Below, piece after piece: positions 13,537 to 23,375 of a DNA stretch of 64,000 bases. The DNA is taken from the NCBI GenBank assembly GCA_950295325.1, contig OX485805.1:40535501-40599500 (forward strand), in the 5' to 3' direction. Position numbers and translations under genes: made by a program. The stretch's first letter is position 1. Every line of letters starts with the position of its first letter. The DNA is from Polytrichum commune (taxonomy: Eukaryota; Streptophyta; Polytrichopsida; Polytrichales; Polytrichaceae). The notes under the pieces are model-generated. The model ran no database searches and was not told where the DNA came from. It worked only from the letters and a program-made list of their open reading frames with translations.

Positions 13537-14115
13537 AGAAAAATATTCTCAACAACTCTTCTTTGGAGATAAACACCATTTGAGGATTGAAATTCGGTTC
13601 TTTTCACGAATATAGAGATTATGTTGGGAAAAATGTTTCGTGGTTGGGAGGTCGGCTATGAACTCAATGAAGAAGCATAAATAATATGATGAACCCAAAT
13701 CCACTTTCCAAAACATTATTTTGAAGTACACCTTGTGCACTCCCCTCAAAAGAAAACTTCCTTTATGCAAAAAGGACCTCTAACCAATGCTAGGGGGAGT
13801 TGAAGAACTGATGTCGCAACCACAATGTGGTCTCCATGGACATTAAGGTTAATCCCTTCTTTTAAACCTTGACACATAGTTGGAGGTCCTTTTTAAGAAG
13901 AGATTTCCAAAGGGGGGGGGGGGGGGAGGGAGTTCACTAGGTTTGCTTTTAAATGATGTTCTAAAAAGTGGGTTTGGGTTTGCCATATTATTTATGGTTC
14001 TTCATTCAACTCATAGCCAACTTCGAACCGATGAATGGTTTTCCCAACATAATCAATGCATCCATGAAAACTATTGACTCTCGATTCTTTAATGTTGTTT
14101 ATTGAGAGGAAAAAT
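13537..14115. mobile_element. Long foldback (inverted-repeat) element
   Basis: The left arm (about 13,537-13,815) and right arm (about 13,870-14,115) are inverted copies of each other over some 200-270 bp. Shared blocks include TTATGTTGGGAAAA, GGCTATGA followed by a run ending CATAAATAATATG, and AAAAAGGACCTC. Only a short loop separates the arms. A G homopolymer at about 13,913-13,926 lies in the right arm. Long inverted repeats suggest a Mutator-like or Foldback-type non-autonomous element, but I could not fix a target duplication. Confidence 0.6.
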
Positions 14116-14299
14116 ATTTTTTTTAATTCAAAAAAATCGGCAAATTTTCTTTATTCATGCAAATATGAAATACAATAAAAGGTTAAAACTCCTTAAATAA
14201 ATATAAAAGAATTAAATCGAATGAATCACTTATTTCAAATTTGGTAACTATATCACCAAGATGATCATGTACACATGATACAATGTTTGAAACAAAAGC

Positions 14300-14698
14300 C
14301 ACGGGGAGGTCACTCCATTGTCAAGTTGAAAACCACATGCGAACAAAAAAAATATACTTTTTCTAAGTTGCATCAACAAAATAAGTCAAAATTTTATCAA
14401 AAAAAATTATGAGTACATATACATGGTATCTATTACATAGTAAAAATTGATAACCAAATTTGATAAGTTGTTTTTTCTAGAAAACATACCGTTTCTAACT
14501 AGAATGAGGCAGAATTGAACTAAAACAATTACTAGAAAAAATGGAGATGACTAAAAATATTTAAAAAAATTTATCAATGGATATGTATATATAGAAAAAA
14601 TATCATAATTTTAAATTTTATCTATGGCATATAATATAGGGGTAGCAAACTTTGTTCACACGTGGTTTTCAACTTGACAATGGAGTGACCTCCTCGTG
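14300..14698. mobile_element. hAT-like MITE with exact 8-bp target duplication
   Basis: A 399-bp element with terminal inverted repeats of about 50 bp, starting CACGGGGAGGTCACTCC on the left and ending in its near-exact inverse. It is flanked on both sides by ACAAAAGC, an 8-bp direct repeat as made by hAT transposases. The interior is AT-rich and non-coding. Its ends resemble those of the element nested in the LINE at 20,339-21,374. Confidence 0.75.
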
Positions 14699-14706
14699 AC
14701 AAAAGC

Positions 14707-15912
14707 TCATCTTTGATAAATTGAATGACATGTTTCAATCTCATTAATGAATGTTGTTCACACTCTATTTGTATTCTTTTATGCATTTCAATATATGTCA
14801 TAAGTCCTCATAAGATGAACATATCCACCAAATATCCATGCAAGCTAATGTCATCTCCATTTTATGAAGATTTTCTTAAGTTTTGGCTTTGGAAAATGCT
14901 TAATATGAAGCTCATTACTAAAAGGTCTAGTTGTTGAGATGTGTTATTTGACTTAATAGCAACAAGTTCCCTTTGTGAATGTTTTGTAAAGCAAACTTGC
15001 AAAATTGACTTTGTGATTGATCTTAGAAATACAAACTAAAAACATTGGGGATGATAAGGGTTAAAGGACATGGGGCATATCTACACAATACACGTGACGA
15101 TTTACATGAATCCCAAAGTATTTTTAAAATTCATATATTATTTGGTACATGGTAGTGGGGTATATTTAAAATGTTTTCTCAAGAAAAATATGATAATACA
15201 ATCATATGTGACAATGTTGATTAAGTATATATGATTAGAGTTTGAATCCATGACATATATTCGAACTTAAGTCTTTTAATAGTTCATTCTACATGTATTG
15301 TTGTCCCAATAGGCATAATGTACATGATAGATCGGACAACTTCATTCAAGCTTACTTTTGATATTTTTTTGGTTTAAAATATCATTATGTAATCTTAAAC
15401 CCTTTTGAATGATATCAAGAAGCCGACATTGGGCCTCTTGAATGTTTAAGAGTTAACCCCTAAATGCATGGAGGTCAAATCTAGCTCAAATCAATAATTT
15501 GAATAAGAAATTTTATTTTTTAATAAAAATAGAATGAATATATTCACATATAATACTTGCAAAATGGATGAAAATTGAATGACTATGTTATGATGTGTAC
15601 ACGCTTCTTTCACCAATATATAACAACGTGAATATACGCCATGCCATATTGGAGTCTTAAGTTTGCCTTCGTACAGAACAAGTAAATCAAAAATTTATAA
15701 GTAAGTTAGCATCATTTGAAATAGTCTGGATTTTATTTTATAATTACCTATAGGGTGCTAAATATTTGGTGAAGTTGCTTTTTTTCTACTTAAAGGGTTC
15801 CCTAAAATCCAAATAAAGAGGTAAATACCCCCCATAAAAATACCCTTTGTACGCACGTTGTTACATAACACAAGAGGGAGGGACCCCCCCAAGACATGAT
15901 CTATATTACATT
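14707..15912. other. AT-rich intergenic sequence, no gene seen
   Basis: No convincing reading frame, RNA gene or terminal repeat was found. It probably consists of decayed repeats. Confidence 0.45.
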
Positions 15913-16540
15913 GGTTTGTGGTTCAGTAAGGATCAAAGAACAAACACCATAAAGGCACATGCTTAAAAGAGACTGGACTATGTCTCCAAATAATATCAAC
16001 TACTCCACACTCAACAATTAACACAATTGGGAGGACCTATGTACTTAGTTAAGGAACCAACAAACATGGACTTGAAACAAGCCTATCTAAACTACACTAA
16101 ATATGATATTTAGTGTTAGATACACTAAATACAAACGCATACACTAAATATCACTAACCCTATGAAAGTAAGTAACATTAAATGTAAACTCAAACACTAA
16201 ATATCATCTATGGTAATATGTGAAAGTTACATGCACGAATTTAGTGTTTAGTGGGAAAGAGGTGGCAACAAGGAAGGCGGCGGCGGCGCATTTATGTCTA
16301 ACACTAATTATCAAAGAATTGAAAATTAGTGTTGAGCAGAGTAGGGTGGTAAAACACTAAATCTAATCAAACACTAAATATCATATTTAGTGTAGTGCGG
16401 GTCCGATTTTTAACCCGGCTTTTGATGATGCTTCGTCATCGTAGATTTTGCTAATGCAACACATGCTGCTTCGTTGTGTAAATCTAAACAGTAGAAGTTG
16501 GAGAGCTTGGAAAACAAGCTGAACTACACCCACGTTGTTA
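15913..16540 (+). repeat. Copy of an unclassified dispersed repeat, split by a MITE
   Basis: The blocks GGATCAAAGAACAAACACC, TACTCCACACTCAA, CAATTGGGAGGACCTATGTA and, after the MITE, AATGCAACACA with GTAGAAGTTGGAGA recur in the same order at 27.3 kb, 29.0/29.9 kb and 40.2-40.9 kb, and inverted at 30.3 and 44.3 kb. I do not recognise the family. The 27.3-kb copy lacks the MITE and shows the uninterrupted structure. Confidence 0.65.
16095..16392. mobile_element. CACTAAA-ended MITE with TA target duplication
   Basis: A 298-bp element flanked by TA. Each end is itself palindromic (CACTAAATAT followed, after one base, by ATATTTAGTG), and the two ends are inverse to each other. The interior contains ACCCTATGAAAGTAAGTAAC, shared with the copy at 61.1 kb. 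A TA duplication suggests a Tc1/mariner-type mobiliser. It sits inside the dispersed repeat of 15,913-16,540. Confidence 0.7.
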
Positions 16541-16679
16541 GGATTCCTGCAACATAGTGGAAGAAGAAGACATGGATAGATGAAACAAGAGCTTTACCAT
16601 TCATCCACTACTGCCCACATGGATGAAATCCACATCATCGGCCCCTTCTAGAAATCGTTAGTGAGCTTAATTCTACATA

Positions 16680-17690
16680 AGTAAGATGCTTGTCCAAGAG
16701 AAGGAAACCATTAATTCTCTCGCTCTCGTGCTCTGTCTATGTTGCCAAATGAACTTGGAGAGCAAAGAAAGCTCCCATTTGCAAAGCAAAATTCCATGCG
16801 ATTTGTAATTAGCGTGCATATAGTGAGAGTGTGCACTTGAATCATAATCTGTATATAAGAAAGCAGAAACCGACATTAATTAATGAAGCCATAGGAACCC
16901 CAAGTGCATAACACTATTCATATCCATAACATTGTTATGTGGGATTGACAATATTTTACATAATATTCCCCACATTCAGTTTGAATCCTAATAATGTTGT
17001 TGTAGTTCAATATGAATGTGGGGAATATTCTGTAAAATATTGTCAGTCCCACAAAACAATGTTATGAATATGAATAATGTTATGTGCTTATCATGAGAAG
17101 GAAGACAGGGTGGTAGCTACTTGCTTCCATATACGGTAAGTAAGATGCTTGTCCAAGAGAGAGAAGCCATTAATTCTCTCACTCTCGTCCGTGTCCGTGG
17201 AGATTTTTGGGCATAATCGGTCGAGATTATGTGAGTTCCAATATAAACCGGTTACATGTTGGCATCTTTTGGTTTTTCTTTATCAGGAGGAGGAATATTC
17301 TGTAAATTCCTCTGGATCAATCAGTAATTTTCTCAAAGTCTTGCTTATGAACCGGCTATCACTCATACTCAACAGGTGTTTCTGTAACTAGATGTTGGTC
17401 ATCTCCATTCATGTGAGTTCCAATATATAAACCGGTTACATGTTGACATCTTTTGGTTTTTCTTTATCAAAAGAAGGAATATTCTGTAAATTCCTCTAGA
17501 TCAATCAGCAATTTTCTCAAACTCAACAGGTGTTTCTGTAACTAGATGTCAGTTATCCCCATTCATAGGTTCCCGTGCTTTCGTTATGTTTGTTTTTAAA
17601 TGAACTCAGAGAGCAGGTAAATCCCCATCAGCAAAGCAAATTTCCATGCGACTTGTATTAGTGCGTGTGTACTGTGAATTTGCACTTGAG
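16680..17690. repeat. Cluster of direct and inverted duplications
   Basis: The block GTAAGATGCTTGTCCAAGAG with the following ATTAATTCTCTC occurs near 16,680 and again near 17,138. A second block (AAATGAACT, GAGAGCA, AGCAAAGCAAA, TTCCATGCGA) occurs near 16,750 and 17,605. A unit of about 180 bp beginning ATGTGAGTTCCAATAT is tandemly duplicated at 17,229 and 17,411. No coding potential was seen; this looks like a locally duplicated non-coding repeat. Confidence 0.7.
16902..17089. mobile_element. 188-bp foldback (hairpin) element
   Basis: Two arms of about 83 bp, near-perfect inverses of each other, meet around 16,996. The outer ends read GTGCATAACA on the left and TGTTATGTGC on the right; the inner part includes GAATATTCCCCACATTC. 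The shape fits a small MITE or a precursor of small interfering RNAs. No clear target duplication. Confidence 0.65.
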
Positions 17691-18130
17691 TCGTGTATAT
17701 AAATTGTACATCAATCAAGTGGAACGAGAATGGGGAAGGTGGGCAGCACCCGGCCCTGTCGATACTAATATGAGCAAATTAGAGTTGTATGAGCTAAGTT
17801 CATGCTATATATATACTACGCATCAAGCATATCTATTGAATCATGGGTAATTATACTTCCAAGATTAGAGAGAGAGAAGAAACGTTGACCCTTGATAGGA
17901 TCAGCGTGATTGAAATGCCCGTTCGACCCACCCTTGATATTATGTCCAGTGGGCATAATATCAGTGGTGCAGGACTACTAACCCCTCTCGGGGTGGACAC
18001 TATAGGAGCTGGGGTGGCCAAGTTGGCCATGTGTGGGTGTTTGTAGGGCAAAGGTTATAACTTTGTGGAGTGGATGTTGAGTGGTCTCCCATTGGTTGAT
18101 TGTGGTGCCTTTTATTTATTGGTTGGCAGG

Positions 18131-18152
18131 TGTGTGTGTGTGTGTGTGTGTG
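18131..18152. repeat. GT microsatellite
   Basis: About eleven GT dinucleotides, followed by a T-rich tract. It lies in otherwise featureless sequence between 17.7 and 18.28 kb. Confidence 0.9.
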
Positions 18153-18279
18153 TTTTTTATTTTTTTATTTTTTTTAAAATAAAAAAATTGGGAGTACTTT
18201 CTTTTAGTTTGTATGTCGAGATGGATAGAAGCAACCAGTTAGTGTGAGTAGAGTAAAAGAGGGGTAGTGGTAAGTCCAC

Positions 18280-18515
18280 TAGTTTATTTATTTTTATTTT
18301 TTTTATTTTTAAAGATGTCACCGGTAGCTCAGGAGACGGGTAGCACCTGGTTGGTGGGTACAATTTTCCTGCCTGTGTTTTAACTCACTTGCAGTACCAA
18401 GTCATAGTGTATCACATTAAGCGCTCAGACGGGTTCACTGTGAATCGAACCCGGACCGTATTAGTGTAACACAATGTCGTGTAAACTAAGATCGTTAAAC
18501 ACAACAGATCGAGTG
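18280..18515 (-). mobile_element. tRNA-derived SINE-like element
   Basis: On the minus strand a box-B-like sequence, GGTTCGATTC, lies at about 18,450-18,459, with a plausible but weak box A about 35 bases upstream (CTTAGTTTACACGACA). It is followed by about 130 bp of body and an A-rich tail (T-rich on the plus strand, 18,280-18,314). This order, an internal Pol III promoter followed by body and tail, is that of a SINE. No target duplication was found and the rest of the head does not fold into a tRNA by eye. Confidence 0.4.
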
Positions 18516-19180
18516 TTGTTGTCAACATCAATTAGCAAAATAAAATAGCAAAATAAAATGCTAAACAACCACCTCTTCAAGCTTAAGGGTTTCTCTCTCC
18601 AAGCTTAAGAAACTAAAATGTCTCCTTACAAAGCTTAAGAAACTTTAAAATTCACACACAAGAGTCAAGCTATCTCTCACTCCACGAAGGGAGAATCCAA
18701 GAGTGCAAGTGGTGGAGAAAGAATGCAAAGGCTTTACTCATAATCTACTACACCATAGCCATGAGAAAGCAACAACAAGCTCTCTCTCTCTCTCAAAACA
18801 CACTCACAAGACTTGACTTGACAACAATGGCAAGTCAAGGGGCCTTCCTCTCCATACAACCCCAATCCTATGTGGAGTTCATCCATGGAGTGGATGAACA
18901 ACTAACTAGGACTCCCAATGGAGTCCATTACTCATCCCAACACACATGGACTCCTAATGGAGTCCATTTACTCCTAAATTGACGTAACTTAGCCCCCGAT
19001 GTCACCTCACGTGACAACAATCCATCTTACCCAACCAACCGTGGGACCATGACTTGGCGACCATTTACAGAATTGACCACACTTATACTTCAACCAAGGC
19101 GTTTGCTATTCACTAATGGTTATTGGTCTATTGATTACATGTTTATGGTTATTTGAGTGTCTATTCTCAAAGTGGGTAAG
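18516..19180. other. Intergenic sequence, no gene seen
   Basis: Contains a short repeated phrase (ACTCCCAATGGAGTCCATT and ACTCCTAATGGAGTCCATT, about 50 bp apart near 18,910-18,970), each an imperfect palindrome. Nothing else is supportable. Confidence 0.5.
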
Positions 19181-19202
19181 TTTTTTTTTTTAAATTAATA
19201 TT

Positions 19203-20330
19203 TTATCTATCTAGTTGTGTGTCTAGTGGTATTGACTCGTTATTTTCTATCCTTCTTTTGTGCAGAATTATGGACATAGCGTATTGTATGGCAATGACAT
19301 TGATTGCCTCAAATGTGTTTTTGATGCTCTGCTTAGGGGTTTTAAATGTTGTTTCAATGTTGTCCATAGAAGGGATGTGTGTGGTAGCCCTAGCGCCTGC
19401 AGTGATGACAATTAGTGGGTCTATCTTCCAGCCTTTGTTGGCAATATTGTCTATTAAAGGTTTATATTTTTCTATTTTTCGGTTTATAGTTTCATCCGGT
19501 ATTCTATCGTTGCAGTATGTAAATTCAATGAATTGTATTGTTAGGTTGTCATTGGGTTCTAGTGGGGGTGGGGACTGGTATGGTAGTCCTTTCACACATA
19601 GAAGGTCTGGTTTGAATCTGGCATTACAATGGCACCTTTGTTGACCACATTCACACGGTAATAACCATGAGGGGACCGTGTTTTCTGGGGGGTCATTATT
19701 GAATGTTCCTGCATTCATGAGAATAAAACATCTTGATTTTTTTGATGACACCAAAAGTTTTCTTAATTCCCATATTGCTTTATTGTGTCTTTTGGTGCGG
19801 AGGGCATGTATGTGGTGTTGTTTGCATTTTAGAAGTACATGTAGCCATGTATCCGGGTCTGTTGAGTCACATATGGGGCATGTAATTGATGGAAAAGCTT
19901 CTCTGCCAAAGAATAGTTGTTTCCTAGCATTTCCCATGTATTGACCGTGTTGCAGTTTTAGAAGGCATGTTTTTTGGGAGTCAGTTATGTTTTTGTTTGT
20001 CCAAAATTTATTGGATAACTCATTGTCTATTTTGTCGTTGGCTATCCATTTATCTATGTTGGGGTATAATATGGGGATTAATTATAAATTTATGTTCTTG
20101 TTGTACGTCACTAGGTGTTTTTCTAGGAATTTGATGGGCCCTTTGTCCGGGGTTGTTTCCATTGATGGCCATGTGTCTCTTTGGTAGTAGTATGGCGTTG
20201 AGTGGGCAAATTCGTGTAGTTGAGAGGCGTTGTAGTGTTCTTTTGATGTCCCTTCTTTGGCAAGTGCGTCGGCTTCTTCGTTACCTTTAATGTTTGCATA
20301 TGCTCTTACTTTGTATAATGTTGTGGGTTG
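19203..20330 (-). pseudogene. LINE: CCHC motif and restriction-like endonuclease (REL) domain
   Basis: After RNase H comes CPICDSTDPDTWLHVLLKC (near 19,850), a CCHC zinc motif, then KRHNKAIWELRKLL, matching the RHN block that follows this motif in R2, NeSL and Dualen elements. Next come RFKPDLLCV (near 19,605), IQFIEFTYCNDR (near 19,525), KIEKYKPLID (near 19,465) and PLIVITAGARA (near 19,400). These match the PD, (D/E)xT and KxxKY positions of the REL PD-(D/E)xK nuclease. One stop lies near 20,085; the 735-base stretch 19,203-19,937 is open to its natural end. Confidence 0.8.
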
Positions 20331-22748
20331 GGTTCTTTCTCGGGGAGTTCACTAGACATGTGTATATGTATACACGTGCGTGACAAGGGTATTTATTCAA
20401 GGGGTATTTAATTATCCATCCTTAATTTTTTGTACCGTATTATTATATAATTTGCTAATTTCTTGTTTTTTAAATGACCCTATAATTACTTTTAAATTTG
20501 ATGAAGCTTAAATTTTAAGCTAGGTATGTTCATTATAATTATTTGATTTTGCTCCAAAGGGTTTAAGAGCATTCAAAGTACTAAGTCACCAAAATCCAAG
20601 GCACAACAAGGTTTTACATTAAGAGTGTTCATAAGCAATTTCAAACAACAAAATCAGCCCATGTTCTTCAATCAAGTTACACGCACAATTAAACACAACG
20701 ATACTGAGTGTAAAAAAAAAACACTCAAAACACCAACAACAAGCGGAGGGCAACCGACGGTCTGGACTCAAGATTTGGGAGTGAAATGGGACCTACATGC
20801 AAGCACGAGTTCAAAAGTTGGACTTGTGTGGTCATTATGAAGATTCGATCTCCACTTAAAGTAGAGAGAGAGAGAATGACCTGCACAGGCCACCTGCAAA
20901 CCCCACCTCTCAGAAAATCAACAGCATCGAAGAAAAAACTCTCGCCAACACTAAACCGCAAACCCCACCTCTTAGAACGGTGAAAAAAAACTCCCAAAAC
21001 CTAATCCTACAGCAAAGTTCTCCCCCAATGTTTCCTAAACCCTAATCCGTCAGCCGCCCTCATCAATCTTTCATCCCATTTTTTCAATTGAATCGACATA
21101 GTTTTTCATCCAAAATCTTCCCGCCTCTGAACACAAAGGACACCCTATTTTTTTTAAAACCTAGGATCCTTAAATCCTACAGTATATTTTTACAAATATT
21201 TTTAAAATATGCATTATTTGTATCAAGCCTATATTATTTATAATACAAATTTTATCATACATACTCACCTATATTACTTCTAAGAAAATTCTAAGTTTTT
21301 CCTTTTGTGAATATAAATTACCCTATATTTTCCCGCACGTTGTTTTCTAATATTATCGCAGTGAACTCCCCGAGGGTTCTTTGTGTAAGAAAGTTCACTA
21401 TTTCTTCTAATATTGTTTTATCGGGGTGATTATTGTGTAGTGTGGAGTGTTTGATTTGGTTTTTGATTACATATAGGCCGTTAAGACAGTCTGTGAAAAT
21501 ATGTGCTGGTTCATTTGGGAAGTCGTTTTTTATTATTGTGAGGGTGTGGTGGATGGCCATTAGTTCTGCTCGAAATATGTTTTGTAGGCCTGGTAGTCGT
21601 AGTGCGAGTTTGATATTTTTTTCTTGGTTATATATACCATATCCGGCTTCTTCTCTCCGCCAAATGTCTCCCATTTTTTTGGGGGGATTAAAGGATCCAT
21701 CTGTGTAGAAGCAATACTTGGGGGGGAATTTGAGTGGTGTTTCTTTTTCATAGTTGGGGATTTGTGGAATTGTATTGTGTAGTTGTGTGTTTGGAGTGGG
21801 GTAGGTGAGGGTGTTCCATGTTTTACATTTGTTGACTTCTAGATTTTGTGGGGTAGGGGGAGCAATTTGGGTGGTTATACGGGTTATGTTCAGGTTGTTG
21901 CATATATTTCTTATTGTGTTCATTTGTTCTGTAGTACCGATACTATTATTTTGGTGATGGACGTATAGGATTCTTATGGTGAGTGGTTCTATGCGTGTTT
22001 CATTGGATTCTTGTGGTCTTGTAGGCTCTTCATATTTGGTGGTGTCTGCTGGTATTTGCGTGATTACATGTGTGTCTGGGAAGGGGCCTAAATGTGGTGT
22101 AAAATTTTGGTACCAATTTGAGTCTGGGATGATAAGTATAGTGGTGGTATATGGATCTTGCTTTGCTGCTAGTCTGGCCCAATGGATGGCTTTTTGGGCT
22201 TCAATTTCATTGTGTGGGTGGGCGTATCCTATTCCTTGCCACTTATGTGAGAATGCGTTACCGATGGATCCAAAGATTTTATCTCTAGGAAATGGTGAAA
22301 AGAATTTGGTTAGATGGGTTGAGCATGTGACTGGTGATGAGAAATAAGAATGTGTGATTTCAAAGGATGTCGTGATATAATCTAATAGTGTTTTGGGCAA
22401 GGAATGATGTGCGTTTTTAAGTGGGTCATTTTTCGGTATTCTGTGTTTGTACCTTTGGTAAAGCCACGTTATTTTGATTTCAAATGGTTGAGTAGGGGGT
22501 ATTAAGTCATGTGGTTGATGTAGTGTGCGGTTGTATTGGTTCCATAACCAAGTCAGCCTATTGTATGGAATGGTGATAATGTGTTTGCCTGTTTCATCAT
22601 AGATATACGCGGAGTCATTTTGTATTTGGATTTTGTTTGTGTTAGTGTTAATGTCTTTTTCAGGGTTGCATTCTTGTATTGAGATTTTCACGAGTGGGGT
22701 GTTCAGGGGAGGGGAAATGTGTCTGGGATCTTTGTTTTGTGCAAACAT
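20240..22748 (-). pseudogene. LINE: RNase H domain, interrupted by a nested DNA element
   Basis: Motifs FYTDGSFNPPKK (near 21,700), FRAELMAIHHTL (near 21,560) and IFTDCLNGLYVIKN (near 21,480) give the D, E, D triad of RNase H. The C-terminal block KGNEEADALAKEG (20,240-20,300) lies beyond the nested element of 20,339-21,374. The usual His of the last block is a Tyr (RAYANIKGNE). The 22,748-21,600 part includes about 300 residues of linker without recognised domain. Confidence 0.85.
20339..21374. mobile_element. hAT-like element nested in the LINE, 8-bp target duplication
   Basis: A 1,036-bp element with perfect 14-bp terminal inverted repeats (CTCGGGGAGTTCAC and its inverse) flanked by GGTTCTTT on both sides. 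Removing the element and one copy of the 8-bp repeat restores the LINE RNase H reading frame, so the boundaries are exact. No transposase is encoded. The centre (about 20,700-21,120) is less AT-rich than the flanks, with AACCCTAATCC phrases like a plant gene's 5' region, so it may carry captured gene sequence. A 9-bp duplication (Mutator-like) with a one-base asymmetric end is an alternative reading. Confidence 0.85.
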
Positions 22749-22950
22749 GTCATTTTCTTTTATGATATTTTCATATTTTTTATGCTGTATTTTGGTGTAG
22801 TATGTGAGTATTAAGTTTGTGTTATGTTGTATGACTCTTGGGAGATTGTAGGGGAATAATTCTCTTTGTGGGAGGTTTTTGGTGTATATCGTTCCATTGG
22901 ATAATATCCATTGGCATAGGTATGTGTGTTGGTTTTTTATAATTTTGTAT

Positions 22951-23375
22951 TTATCTGTAGTTGATTTTATGCAGTGGTCTATTATTGACTGTATAGGGTA
23001 TTTTATTGGGTTGTTTTTTTATGTGTACTGGAGTGGTCGGGTGTGTTGGGTGTGGTGGGGTTAGTGGGTGTATACGGGTTTCGTTATTTGTTATATTATG
23101 TTCCCTTATGACGTATGCTCTTTTTAGTGTACGTGGTGGGTAATGTTCTTGGCATGTTTCTAGGCATTCTTCATTACAACATGGGTAACAAAATAATTTT
23201 TCTATTATTTTCAAAGCTTGTTTTATCGGGTGGGTGGGTTTTTTATAGTATTTTGAGCATTCGATGTATGACATTAAGTGTGTGCAGTTTGGAAGGGTGA
23301 GTTGTTTTATGTCATATATGTTTTCCAGAAGTAATTTGTGTATATATTTTAACTCTCGGGAAGACAATTTCTGAG
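22951..23375 (-). pseudogene. LINE: Cys-rich segment between RT and RNase H
   Basis: Encodes LFCYPCCNEECLETC near 23,150-23,195, a compact cluster of cysteines (C-x2-CC-x3-C-x3-C) that could bind zinc. It is offset in frame from the RT upstream by a shift in a G-run near 23,380. I do not know a named domain for it. Confidence 0.55.

Noticed and set aside
18440-18470. Possible tRNA gene suggested by a GGTTCGATTC box
   Set aside because: No acceptor stem, D arm or anticodon arm folds by eye; better explained as a SINE-like promoter box.
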